Assembly (NCBI RefSeq): GCF_902167635.1
Contig: NZ_CABHMS010000005.1
Coordinates: forward strand, 310,001 to 374,000
Reading direction: 5' to 3'
Origin: Chitinophaga vietnamensis
GTDB lineage: Bacteria > Bacteroidota > Bacteroidia > Chitinophagales > Chitinophagaceae
DNA: 64,000 bases
The notes beneath the pieces were generated by a model. It did not search any database. It had not been told where the DNA came from and saw only the letters and a program-made list of their open reading frames with translations. A program made the position numbers and the translations under genes. Numbering within the stretch: position 1 is the first letter of the stretch; each line of letters opens with the position of its first letter. Below, piece by piece: positions 18,485 to 26,693 of the stretch.

Positions 18485-19807
18485 ATGAAAGTGTTAAAAT
18501 TTGGCGGAACCTCCGTGGGAAAGCCAGAGCGTATGCATTCGGTAGCTCAACTGATCACCGCAGATAAAGATCGTAAGATCGTCGTACTGTCTGCCCTGTC
18601 AGGCACCACCAACGCCCTCGTGGAAATTAGTCAGTCATTGTCGGAAGGCAAGAAGGAACAGGCCAAGCAGCAGATCGACAAGCTGGAAAAGCACTACCGT
18701 ACTTTCTGTGAGGAGCTGGTGAAGAGCGACGCAGGTCGCGCCAACGCCAAAGCTATCGTAGATGAGCACTTTGAATTTCTGAATATCATCCTGAAGATAT
18801 CTTTCAACGAAGCACTGAACAAGGATATCCTTGCACAAGGCGAATTGCTGTCTACCCGCCTGTTCTGCGTATACCTCGAAGATGCCGGCATCCCCGCAGT
18901 ACTGCTGCCAGCGCTGGATTTCATGAGTATCGATGAATATGAAGAACCGGAAATTCCGAAGATCAAGATCAAACTGGGTAACCTGCTCAATCAGCAAAAA
19001 GATCAAACCATCTTCATCACACAAGGTTATATCTGCCGCAACGCAAGAGGCGAAGTGGATAACCTGAAACGTGGTGGCAGCGACTATTCCGCTTCTCTCA
19101 TCGGCGCTGCTATCCAGGCCAGTGAAGTACAGATCTGGACAGATATCGACGGTATGCACAACAACGATCCGCGCGTAGTAAAGAAAACCTTCCCGATAGA
19201 ACAGCTCTCCTTCGATGAGGCAGCGGAGCTGGCCTACTTCGGCGCCAAGATACTGCACCCGGCCTCTATCTGGCCTGCACAGCATTTCAACATTCCGGTG
19301 AAACTGCTGAACACCATGCAGCCCGAAGCCAAAGGCACCATCATCACTGAGCTGCCCAATGGCAACGGTGTGAAAGCCATCGCGGCAAAAGATGGTATCA
19401 TCGCCATAAAAATCAAGTCCAGCCGCATGTTGCTGGCTTACGGCTTCCTGCGCAAGATATTCGAAGTGTTCGAAAAATACCGCACACCGATCGATATGAT
19501 CACCACCTCCGAAGTAGCTGTTTCCCTCACGATCGATCATGCACAGCATCTCGATCAGATCATCAAGGAACTGCAACCTTTCGGCTCCGTGGAATTGGAT
19601 CATCATCAAACCATCGTTTCTATCGTTGGTAATGAAGTGGCTGCCACGCCATCTATCATTACTAAATTATTCTCCTCCCTGGAAGATGTGCCGCTGCGCA
19701 TGATCTCCTACGGCGGTAGCAGGCATAACGTCTCCATCCTGGTAAATGGCCAGTTCAAGGAGAAAGTACTGCAACTGCTGAACAAAGGATTATTTGGACT
19801 GGAATAG
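18485..19807 (+). CDS. lysC: aspartate kinase
   Basis: 440 residues. It phosphorylates aspartate, the first step to lysine, threonine, methionine and diaminopimelate. The start KFGGTSVG is the nucleotide-binding signature. The substrate/ATP region is GGSDYSASLIGAAI with WTDIDGMHNNDPR. Tandem ACT-type regulatory regions occupy the last 130 residues (ISLTIDHAQHLDQI and MISYGGSRHNVSILV). It is monofunctional, with no homoserine dehydrogenase domain. The gene ends in an exceptional bidirectional terminator. Confidence 0.97.
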   Translation: MKVLKFGGTSVGKPERMHSVAQLITADKDRKIVVLSALSGTTNALVEISQSLSEGKKEQAKQQIDKLEKHYRTFCEELVKSDAGRANAKAIVDEHFEFLNIILKISFNEALNKDILAQGELLSTRLFCVYLEDAGIPAVLLPALDFMSIDEYEEPEIPKIKIKLGNLLNQQKDQTIFITQGYICRNARGEVDNLKRGGSDYSASLIGAAIQASEVQIWTDIDGMHNNDPRVVKKTFPIEQLSFDEAAELAYFGAKILHPASIWPAQHFNIPVKLLNTMQPEAKGTIITELPNGNGVKAIAAKDGIIAIKIKSSRMLLAYGFLRKIFEVFEKYRTPIDMITTSEVAVSLTIDHAQHLDQIIKELQPFGSVELDHHQTIVSIVGNEVAATPSIITKLFSSLEDVPLRMISYGGSRHNVSILVNGQFKEKVLQLLNKGLFGLE

Positions 19808-19816
19808 ATTTTATGC

Positions 19817-19864
19817 GATAAAAGTAAGGGCCTGCCGCAATTGCGGCAGGCCCTTACTTTTATC
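19817..19864. terminator. bidirectional terminator, 48-bp perfect palindrome
   Basis: A 24-bp perfect self-complementary stem is centred between 19840 and 19841, with core AAGGGCCTGCCGCAA on the left arm. A and T runs at the two ends let it terminate both lysC and the convergent RES gene. Its last two bases overlap the RES stop codon (19863-19865). Confidence 0.92.
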
Positions 19865-20327
19865 AGGATTTCCTGCTCAAACGTTGATCAAACAGGAAAG
19901 GCTGGGCATCTTTGATCGTGATATGTACGGCCTCCGGGTGTTGCGGATTGATGAGAAAGTTGAACTCATCAGCAATTACCACAGACGGGATTTTTAATAC
20001 AGCATACTTCGCCGTATCAATCCATTCGTCGCCAATGGCCTGTAGCTCGGGAAAAGGCGCGAGCGATTGCCAGCCGGTGGGCAGATCTTTTTTGGTAAGG
20101 GTTTTAATAGCTATTTCATCAGGGATGTGAATAGTAGCAATACAGAAATCCTGTATGATATTTTTGAGAGGGATGTGAACGAGCACCTCCAGCGCCGATA
20201 GGGCTCTGCTGCCCGCAGTATAAACAATAGAATGACCCGGACTGTTCCAGCGACCGCCATACAGCCGCGCACCCGTGCCACTCAGGTCATTGATGTAAGC
20301 GCACTTACTGATCCTGTAAACTTCCAT
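19863..20327 (-). CDS. RES-domain toxin (NAD+-degrading family)
   Basis: 154 residues. The RES-family core is visible: YRISK at the start, then ARLYGGRWNSPGHSIVYTAGSRALSALEVLVH, marked by the conserved GGRWN, Y36 and E47. RES toxins deplete cellular NAD+ when freed from their Xre antitoxin. The gene lies 23 bp downstream of an Xre/MbcA/ParS-type antitoxin gene, the normal order. Codon composition shows nothing unusual by eye. Confidence 0.92.
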   Translation of the reverse strand: MEVYRISKCAYINDLSGTGARLYGGRWNSPGHSIVYTAGSRALSALEVLVHIPLKNIIQDFCIATIHIPDEIAIKTLTKKDLPTGWQSLAPFPELQAIGDEWIDTAKYAVLKIPSVVIADEFNFLINPQHPEAVHITIKDAQPFLFDQRLSRKS

Positions 20328-20350
20328 GCCGGTTGTTGCTTTGATAAATG

Positions 20351-20815
20351 CTATGCGAATAGACCGTGTTCAATACGCCCCAGCTCATCCTGGATCAGCT
20401 GGAAACCAAATGTAGTGTCTAAAAGCGAAATAGGGAGTTGATAGTTGAAGGCTGGTAATGGAGTTCTCATCCATTCCTTGAAATTCTCGAGGTCACCGAA
20501 AACCTCTGTACCGCGCTGGTAGAGCCGGGAAAGCAGTATAGCTCTTTCAGATGTATCGATAGACAATTTTGCATCATCTGCGTAACGTTGTAATGTTCTC
20601 TCGGAGAGATGTATCACCTGCGCCAGCTCTGCCAGCGAAAAGGAGAGCTGCCGGCTCAGGTTCAATAGCGCCCGTTTGATGATGCCGCTGCGTGAAAGCT
20701 GGATGTAATCAAAGTAGGCACTGCCGCGGCCATAGACTGCGTGCGGGTCCTCCACGATCAACAGGGCATTTTCCTGTACTTGATATCCTTTGGCTTGTTT
20801 CATAAACTCCGACAT
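20351..20815 (-). CDS. Xre/MbcA/ParS-type antitoxin (DUF2384)
   Basis: 154 residues from the ATG at 20815. A TTG three codons upstream and an ATG four codons downstream (20803) are alternatives. A helix-turn-helix-like region includes SFSLAELAQVIHLSERTLQRYA, followed by the toxin-binding C-terminal domain (LLSRLYQRGTEVFGD, FKEWM, LLDTTFG). It neutralises the RES toxin encoded downstream and probably represses the operon. A TATTTTTG box sits only six bases before the chosen ATG, which implies a nearly leaderless mRNA. Confidence 0.9.
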   Translation of the reverse strand: MSEFMKQAKGYQVQENALLIVEDPHAVYGRGSAYFDYIQLSRSGIIKRALLNLSRQLSFSLAELAQVIHLSERTLQRYADDAKLSIDTSERAILLSRLYQRGTEVFGDLENFKEWMRTPLPAFNYQLPISLLDTTFGFQLIQDELGRIEHGLFA

Positions 20816-20821
20816 TTGGCA

Positions 20822-20829
20822 CAAAAATA
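20822..20829 (-). promoter_or_regulatory. -7 promoter box of the RES/Xre module
   Basis: TATTTTTG on the minus strand, matching TAnnTTTG. No clear -33 partner is seen. The likely start of transcription falls within a few bases of the antitoxin start codon. Confidence 0.55.
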
Positions 20830-20856
20830 CAACATTTTGTCGTTATTTGGAAATCG

Positions 20857-23814
20857 TCAGAAATTTTTGTCCTCAAAGTAACCGATCTTCTTCATATGGC
20901 TGATTTCCAGCGTGATCACGCCATAATCCATTACCACCTTGCCCGTCAGGATATAGAAACCATCTTTTTGCAGCGGATAGCGTCGCAGGCTGTCCGGGAA
21001 ATGCACTGTGTCGATGAACGCATCTTCCGCATCCAGGAAGGTCCCGAAACACATGGGCTCTCCTTTGGACGTACGCATGAATTTGCCCGTTACATAATAC
21101 CCCAGCGTAGTAATGGTTTGACCCACATAACGGACGAACTCACGGGCAGGTATATACGATTTTTGATCATGCTGTAAAACCTGGAAGGGAGAAGCCAGCG
21201 GAAAGCCCAGCAGGTCGATCTCGTCAAAGGCGTCTTCATGTGGATGATAAGCCAGCTCAGGCAGCTCGCAGGAAACGCCTTCCTGTTGAAAAAGCTGCAT
21301 ATTGTGCGCGCTCGCCGCTTCCCTGGAACGCACGAGCAGGCTGCTTTTCCACAGCAATTGCTTTTTCGTATAGCCGGTAAAGTGAAAGCAACCGGCACGT
21401 ATCAACAGCTCCATCTGCTCCGGCCCCGGTCCGATACGTTCCGTAAAATCTTCCAGATCCCGGAACGGGCCATAATCTTTCCTTTCCACCAGGATGCGCT
21501 TTGCCAGCGCTTCTTCCAACCCTTCGATGTGTATAAGTCCCACATATACATCCTGGCCCTTGATATTGGTAGGATAGTCACTGTGGTTGATACAGGGCGG
21601 ATGCAGCGCAACACCGGTCTGTTTCAGCTGCCTGAAATACAGCTCCCGGTTATAAAAGCCACCGAAATTATTGATCACCGCCACCATAAATTCCGCAGGG
21701 AAATACGTTTTCAGGTACAGGCTCTGGTAACTCTCTACGGCAAAGCTGGCGGAATGTGCCTTTGAAAAAGAGAAGTTCGCAAAACTGGCGATCTGCCGCC
21801 ATACTTCTATCGTCACTTCTTCCGGATGCCCCATCGCCCGGCAGTTGTCAAAGAAGCGCCGCTGTATATCTTCCATATCTTTCAGTCCTCTGTATTTGCC
21901 CGCCATGGCCCTTCTCAGCGTATCGGCATCGCCAAGCTCCATATTGGCAAACTTGTGCGCTACCTTGATCACATCTTCCTGGTACACCATTACACCAAAA
22001 GTTTCATGTAGCAATTCTTCTATCACCGGGTGCAGGTACTTCACTTTTTCCGGGTGATGAAAACGCTCGATGTATTGCTTCATCATCCCGGATTGCGCCA
22101 CCCCCGGGCGTATAATAGAACTCGCCGCCACCAGTGAAAGATAGTTGTCGCAACGCAGCTTCAGCAATAGTTGCCGCATCGCCGGCGACTCTATATAAAA
22201 ACACCCGATGGTATTGACCGTACTGAGATTTTTCTTCACACGCTCATCCACCATAAATGCTTTCACATTGTGGATATCTATCTCCACACCTTTGTTCTCA
22301 CGGATAATATCGATCGCATCCCGGATATGCCCCAGGCCGCGCTGACTGAGAATATCGAACTTGAATAATCCCACTGCTTCGGCCTGGAACATATCCAGTT
22401 GCGCGGTGCTAAAGCCTTTCGGCGGCAAATAGGTAGTGCAATAATGATGTATCGGCGCCTCGCTGATCAGGATACCGCCAGCATGGATACTGAGGTGATT
22501 GGGAAACGCCTTCACCCCCGGATCATCCATCAGCTTACAGAACTGCTGTATCTTTCGCTGTATATGATCGCCATCCAGCCGGATATCAAAACCATTTTCC
22601 AATATCTTGTCGATCTCTTTTTTAGGCAGCCCGTAAGCCTTGCCCAGCTCACGTATGATGGCATTGGTCTGGAACGTGGTGACCGTTCCTAACAAGGCCG
22701 TATAGTCGTGACCGTATTTTTCAAATACATATTTAATGATCTCGTCACGGTCGCGCCACGAAAAATCAATATCAAAATCCGGGGGAGAGCTGCGGTAGGG
22801 ATTGAGGAAGCGCTCAAAGTACAGATCCAGTTGTATGGGGTCCACATCTGTGATCTGAAGACAATAGGCTACAATAGAATTGGCGCCGCTGCCGCGCCCT
22901 ACGTAAAAGAAACCGCGTTGCTGTGCATAACGGATAATATCCCAGGTGATCAGGAAATAGGCTTCAAAGTTTTGCTGCGCGATGATCTCCAGTTCTTTTT
23001 CAATACGCTCACGTGCTTGCGCATCCTGCAGGCTGTAGCGATAGGCCATGCCTTCAAAGGCAAGCCTGCGCAGTAGTTCCCGGTCTTCTGCCACGCTGGC
23101 GGTGAATGTTTTTTTATTGCGGGAGAGATGGAGATCCGTTGCGATCCCGCAGGCTTCCATCACCATTAACGTGTTTTGCACAATATCCGGATACCGTTCA
23201 AAATGCTCCACCAGCTTCGCCGGATGCTGGAACATTTCGTCCGCATGCGCGATGGTGTGCGCTTCCAGCTGGGAGATGAGAATGTTTTGATCCACTGCGC
23301 GCAGCAGCTGGTGCAGCTCATAATGTTGTTGGTCCTGAAAGGTGACCGGGTGCATGATCACCAGTTTTTCGCGGAGAGCAATGGTGTCTGCACGGAAGAG
23401 TTTATTGATGTCCCGCGGCTTTATGCCTAGCAGCTCATGCGGCGCTAATGCAGCAGCATCGCGGGTTCCCCAGGCATAGACAGCGAAGGTGTGCGGCAAT
23501 GCCGGCGCCTGGTCAGGAAAGGGTTTTTCCGTGCGCAGGTGTTCGGAAAGAAAATGATTGATATGGTACCAGCCTTCCTCGTTGCGTGCCAGCAAGAGGT
23601 ATTTGAAAGCATGCTCATTCCTGAACTCCACGCCCAGTATGGGTTTGATATCATGTTTGCGGCATTCGGCCACAAAGGTCCATGCGTCGGAGGTCATGTT
23701 GATGTTAGTGAGTGCCAGTGTACGGATGCCCAGGTCAAACGCTTGTTTCACCAGTGTTTCCACGTGCATCGTGCCGTAGCGCAGGCTGAAAAATGTTTTG
23801 CAGTTCAGGAACAT
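20857..23814 (-). CDS. dnaE: short DnaE-like DNA polymerase III alpha subunit (error-prone type)
   Basis: 985 residues, clearly shorter than a replicative DnaE of about 1160. The PHP domain is N-terminal, but its first metal motif reads NCKTFFSLRYG, with the usual His residues missing. The polymerase catalytic motifs are intact: GRGSGANSIVAYCL, PDFDIDFSWRDRDEI near residues 343-357, and KFDILSQRG near 485. A helix-hairpin-helix region (LIRAGCF) and an OB fold (TLGYYVTGKFMRT) complete the protein. The gene lies 2 bp downstream of dinB, so both are on one mRNA. The combination fits a damage-inducible mutagenic polymerase set rather than the replicative enzyme. Confidence 0.9.
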   Translation of the reverse strand: MFLNCKTFFSLRYGTMHVETLVKQAFDLGIRTLALTNINMTSDAWTFVAECRKHDIKPILGVEFRNEHAFKYLLLARNEEGWYHINHFLSEHLRTEKPFPDQAPALPHTFAVYAWGTRDAAALAPHELLGIKPRDINKLFRADTIALREKLVIMHPVTFQDQQHYELHQLLRAVDQNILISQLEAHTIAHADEMFQHPAKLVEHFERYPDIVQNTLMVMEACGIATDLHLSRNKKTFTASVAEDRELLRRLAFEGMAYRYSLQDAQARERIEKELEIIAQQNFEAYFLITWDIIRYAQQRGFFYVGRGSGANSIVAYCLQITDVDPIQLDLYFERFLNPYRSSPPDFDIDFSWRDRDEIIKYVFEKYGHDYTALLGTVTTFQTNAIIRELGKAYGLPKKEIDKILENGFDIRLDGDHIQRKIQQFCKLMDDPGVKAFPNHLSIHAGGILISEAPIHHYCTTYLPPKGFSTAQLDMFQAEAVGLFKFDILSQRGLGHIRDAIDIIRENKGVEIDIHNVKAFMVDERVKKNLSTVNTIGCFYIESPAMRQLLLKLRCDNYLSLVAASSIIRPGVAQSGMMKQYIERFHHPEKVKYLHPVIEELLHETFGVMVYQEDVIKVAHKFANMELGDADTLRRAMAGKYRGLKDMEDIQRRFFDNCRAMGHPEEVTIEVWRQIASFANFSFSKAHSASFAVESYQSLYLKTYFPAEFMVAVINNFGGFYNRELYFRQLKQTGVALHPPCINHSDYPTNIKGQDVYVGLIHIEGLEEALAKRILVERKDYGPFRDLEDFTERIGPGPEQMELLIRAGCFHFTGYTKKQLLWKSSLLVRSREAASAHNMQLFQQEGVSCELPELAYHPHEDAFDEIDLLGFPLASPFQVLQHDQKSYIPAREFVRYVGQTITTLGYYVTGKFMRTSKGEPMCFGTFLDAEDAFIDTVHFPDSLRRYPLQKDGFYILTGKVVMDYGVITLEISHMKKIGYFEDKNF

Positions 23815-23816
23815 GA

Positions 23817-25031
23817 TTATGCTTTAAAGTAGCGCATGATATCTTTCTTAACGGGCGGCTGCTTTCTTTTTTCGGGTGGCAGTACGTTGGTGCCTTTCAT
23901 AAGATATTCCCATCCAAAGCGGTTTTTGATATGATCGATCGCTTGATACAAGGCAATCATTTCCTGGCTGTCGTCAAAAAGGCTGATCTGGTAATTGCCA
24001 TGTACCAGGTGGCTGAAACGCACGCCTATCAAGCGTACCAACAGGCGGCGGTCGTACAGTTTCCGGAAAAGTTCTTTCACTTTCTCCAGCAAGACGTGAT
24101 CAGCGCAGCTGTATGGGATGGCCATTTGTTTGGTAACCGTTTCAAAATCCGAGTAACGGATCTTCACGGTAATGCAGCCCGTCAGTTTGTTTTGCTGCCG
24201 CAATTCAAACGCGATCTTTTCTGTCATGCGTACCAGCTCTGCATGAAGAAATGCCATATCGATCGTATCCGCGGGAAAGGTACTTTCAGTGGAGATGGAC
24301 TTCTGCTCAAAATAAGGCACCACGGGGGATTCATCGATGCCATTAGCTTTTTTCCAGAGGGAGATACCGTTTTTTCCCATCCACGCTTCGAGCAGGTTGA
24401 CGGGCACTTCGCTGAGTGTTTTCACAGTTTCCACGCCGCGCCGCCGCAGCTGGGCGGCGGTTTCGCGGCCTACCATGGGTATTTTTTCCACAGGCATTGG
24501 CGCAAGAAATATTTTCTCTTCGCCGAAAGGCACTTCCAGCTGACCATTGGGCTTGGCCTCGTCGGTGGCCACTTTCGAGATCATTTTGTTGGCTGCCAGT
24601 CCGAAAGAGATTGGCAGCCCTGATTCTTTCATGATACGCTTTCGCAATTCGCTTGTCCATTTCAGCGAACCGAAAAATTTGTCCATGCCGGTGAGGTCCA
24701 GGTAAAATTCGTCGATGGATGATTTTTCGTACAAGGGGGCTTTGTCTGCAATGATCTGCGTTACTTCTTTTGATTTCTCGCTGTAGCGTTCCATATCGCC
24801 GCTTCTCACGATTGCCTGCGGACACAGGCGCAGCGCTGTTTTCATGGGCATGGCAGAGTGAATGCCAAAGCGCCGGGCTTCATAACTGCAGGCCGCCACT
24901 ACGGCGCGGTCGCTGCTGCCGCCTATCAGCAGCGGCTTGCCGAGCAGGCTGTTGTCCTGCTGGCACTCTACTGATACAAAAAAACAATCCAGGTCGAAAT
25001 GCGCGATAGCACGCTGTTGTAACGTGATCAT
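23817..25031 (-). CDS. dinB: Y-family DNA polymerase IV
   Basis: 404 residues. The Y-family catalytic acids are present: D13 in HFDLDCFFVSVE, and D107/E108 in SSIDEFYLD. It should therefore be an active translesion polymerase, unlike the inactive ImuB relatives that often precede dnaE2. The thumb/HhH region is VEKIPMVGRETAAQLRRRG. A beta-clamp-binding motif QISLF lies at 348-352, and the C-terminus ends DIMRYFKA. It is the first gene of a two-gene operon with the DnaE-like polymerase. Tandem RCTAA-N5-TTAGY sites lie about 170 bp upstream. Confidence 0.95.
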   Translation of the reverse strand: MITLQQRAIAHFDLDCFFVSVECQQDNSLLGKPLLIGGSSDRAVVAACSYEARRFGIHSAMPMKTALRLCPQAIVRSGDMERYSEKSKEVTQIIADKAPLYEKSSIDEFYLDLTGMDKFFGSLKWTSELRKRIMKESGLPISFGLAANKMISKVATDEAKPNGQLEVPFGEEKIFLAPMPVEKIPMVGRETAAQLRRRGVETVKTLSEVPVNLLEAWMGKNGISLWKKANGIDESPVVPYFEQKSISTESTFPADTIDMAFLHAELVRMTEKIAFELRQQNKLTGCITVKIRYSDFETVTKQMAIPYSCADHVLLEKVKELFRKLYDRRLLVRLIGVRFSHLVHGNYQISLFDDSQEMIALYQAIDHIKNRFGWEYLMKGTNVLPPEKRKQPPVKKDIMRYFKA

Positions 25032-25200
25032 ATTCGGTATTTAAATGGCATCAATGATTCAAATGGCCCTTCATGATGCTTTAAATGGCCCCTTCATGAA
25101 GCGATACGCGGATGGCAGGCCGGGCGTGAGGGTAATCTGGATAGCGATCTGCGGGGCCTGCCAGCCGGAATCACCTTAATGCAATTGTACCTGCTAAAGT
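25032..25200 (-). promoter_or_regulatory. structured 5' leader of the dinB operon
   Basis: This non-coding stretch contains three copies of AAATGGC (25043, 25061, 25083), two of which extend into CCCTTCATGA. It also has a hairpin with 9-bp perfect arms, TGGCAGGCC at 25113-25121 and GGCCTGCCA at 25155-25163. If the operon is transcribed from the operator region, this is a long structured untranslated leader. No known riboswitch pattern was recognised. Confidence 0.4.
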
Positions 25201-25233
25201 ACTAACTTTTTTAGTTTTACTAATATTTTTAGC
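25201..25233. promoter_or_regulatory. tandem repressor operators upstream of dinB
   Basis: Two inverted repeats: ACTAA-CTTTT-TTAGT at 25201-25215 (perfect) and ACTAA-TATTT-TTAGC at 25219-25233 (one half-site base off). They share the form RCTAA-N5-TTAGY with the pair in front of the XRE-S24 repressor at 26657-26691. They lie between the divergent dinB and SdpI-like genes and could control either or both. That these are binding sites is an inference from the repeated pattern. Confidence 0.65.
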
Positions 25234-25372
25234 AAAATAATTCTTGTTTTTTTATCCCCATTTTCAATTTTCGTAACTTTATTACAACATATAGGCAAGG
25301 AATCTGTAGTAGTTAAGAGGATGGAAATGAAGAAAAAGGGATCGTGCACGTTCATCTTTAAATCATGTTCCT

Positions 25373-26041
25373 ATGACAAAAACGGATTATCGAAAAGAAT
25401 TGCTTATCCTGGCCCTGGTACTGGTCCCGATGGTTTATTTAGGCGTCATCTGGAATTATCTCCCGGACGTTATTCCCACTAATTTCAATGTGCAAGGCGT
25501 ACCCGAAAGGGTGGGAGAGAAAAATGATTTTCTGCTCCTGATGATCTTCCTGTTCATCACCAATGCCCTTATTTACGCGCTTTTCCGGTATGTGCCGCGT
25601 ACCGACGGGCAGGGCGTATCGGATGTGGACGTGATGCGAAAGGAATATTACCGGATCCGGTTTATCATTCATGCTTACCAGGCGGTTTTTACCTGTGTGA
25701 TCATATTTATGGTGAGCCAGGGAAAACCTTTTGCAATGGAACGTTGGGCCTTTTGCGGCATCGGCCTGCTGATTGCCGCCATTGGCGCCTATCTGAAAAA
25801 ATTGCGGCCCAATAATTATGTAGGCGTAAGAACGCCCTGGACCCTGCAAAGCACGGATATATGGAGAGAAACACACCGCATGGCCGGCACACTCTGGCTC
25901 AGCGCCGGTATCGTGATCATCATCGCAGGATTCTTTCTGCCGCTGGTTACAGGGGTTTTTGTTATATTCGTAGCAGCCATCGTACTGTCGGCTCTACCGT
26001 ATATCTATTCTTTCAGATTATACAACCAAGACAAAGGCTGA
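25373..26041 (+). CDS. SdpI-family / DUF1648 membrane protein
   Basis: 222 residues with about six hydrophobic segments. The N-terminal DUF1648 region has PTNFNVQGVPERVGEKN, and the C-terminal SdpI-like region has NYVGVRTPWTLQSTDIWRETHRMAG, recognised here by GVRTPWTL and W-x-x-THR. Bacillus SdpI is an immunity protein against a secreted toxin. Most distant relatives have no proven role, and no toxin gene is beside this one. It diverges from dinB across the tandem operators, so it may share their control. Confidence 0.88.
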   Translation: MTKTDYRKELLILALVLVPMVYLGVIWNYLPDVIPTNFNVQGVPERVGEKNDFLLLMIFLFITNALIYALFRYVPRTDGQGVSDVDVMRKEYYRIRFIIHAYQAVFTCVIIFMVSQGKPFAMERWAFCGIGLLIAAIGAYLKKLRPNNYVGVRTPWTLQSTDIWRETHRMAGTLWLSAGIVIIIAGFFLPLVTGVFVIFVAAIVLSALPYIYSFRLYNQDKG

Positions 26042-26061
26042 ATAATTAAGTGGTCAATCAA

Positions 26062-26105
26062 TAAAAAAGAAATGGCGGCTCTGACAAGGCCGCCATTCAT
26101 TTTGT
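26062..26105. terminator. bidirectional terminator
   Basis: A 9-bp stem, AATGGCGGC pairing with GCCGCCATT, is flanked by an A tract on the left and CATTTTGTT on the right. It serves the convergent SdpI-like gene and the small membrane protein gene. Confidence 0.8.
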
Positions 26106-26136
26106 TATGTGAGGATTTGTTTATTTTTTTATTTAC

Positions 26137-26580
26137 TTAAAACCAGCCGCGGCCCAGGGCTTCACGGAAAGGCCATGGAACCAGCGCCAGCACCAGGATC
26201 AGTGCAATGCCGTAAAAGATCAATGCCAGCTTGTGTTTCTGCGCATCGGTAGCCGCTTTCTTCACTTTTGATTTACCAATGTGCACCAGCGCAAATGCGA
26301 TCAGGGCCATGGTTTCGTGCTCTACGATAAAGAAACGCAGCGGCGTGTTTTTCATCGCAGCTCCCATATCTGCCAAACCACTTTTCACCAGCGGGCTGGT
26401 AAAGAAAAGGATCAGCCCTACCAGGAACTGCAAGTCAAAAAATATCATGAAAAAAAGCCCTGCCTTGTTGTCGGCTCCGGTAAAGGGCGTTTTGCCGGAA
26501 ACACCTTTCAGCGCCCGCAGCACAGCCCAGATGCCAGCCAGTACTATAGCCCATCTTAAGAGGGAGTGTAAATATAACAT
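26137..26580 (-). CDS. small four-helix membrane protein
   Basis: 147 residues from MLYLHSLLRW. The upstream extension to 26673 was rejected because it overlaps the repressor operators. Four hydrophobic segments are visible, with charged loops between. The pattern LHSLLRWAIVLAG, KAGLFFMIFFDLQFLVGLILF and HxxxAL is typical of conserved Bacteroidota membrane proteins with no known function. It is divergent from the XRE-S24 repressor and shares the intergenic region that holds two operator copies, so it could be part of that regulon. Confidence 0.75.
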   Translation of the reverse strand: MLYLHSLLRWAIVLAGIWAVLRALKGVSGKTPFTGADNKAGLFFMIFFDLQFLVGLILFFTSPLVKSGLADMGAAMKNTPLRFFIVEHETMALIAFALVHIGKSKVKKAATDAQKHKLALIFYGIALILVLALVPWPFREALGRGWF

Positions 26581-26633
26581 AGTGTTGAGTTGGATTTTTA
26601 CCGGGCAAAAATAAGTGAAGATTATAGATATAA

Positions 26634-26691
26634 TTTGGAAAATGCGAAAAATATTTGCTAATTTTGTTAGCAATGTACTAAAATGTTTAGG
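26634..26691 (+). promoter_or_regulatory. promoter and tandem operators of the XRE-S24 repressor
   Basis: A -33 TTTG at 26634-26637 and a -7 TAATTTTG at 26659-26666 are 21 bp apart. The -7 box lies inside GCTAA-TTTTG-TTAGC (26657-26671), whose arms extend to 7 bp as TTGCTAA and TTAGCAA. A second site, ACTAA-AATGT-TTAGG, is at 26677-26691, ending 2 bp before the ATG. Overlap with the promoter suggests autorepression. Confidence 0.7.
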
Positions 26692-26693
26692 TT

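Noticed and set aside
18635-19609. 324-codon frame antisense to aspartate kinase
   Set aside because: Composition is the complement of the real gene and no family pattern is visible.
25061-25163. dinB leader as an integron attC site or riboswitch
   Set aside because: No integrase gene, no attC core triplets and no known riboswitch signature; only repeats and a hairpin are visible.
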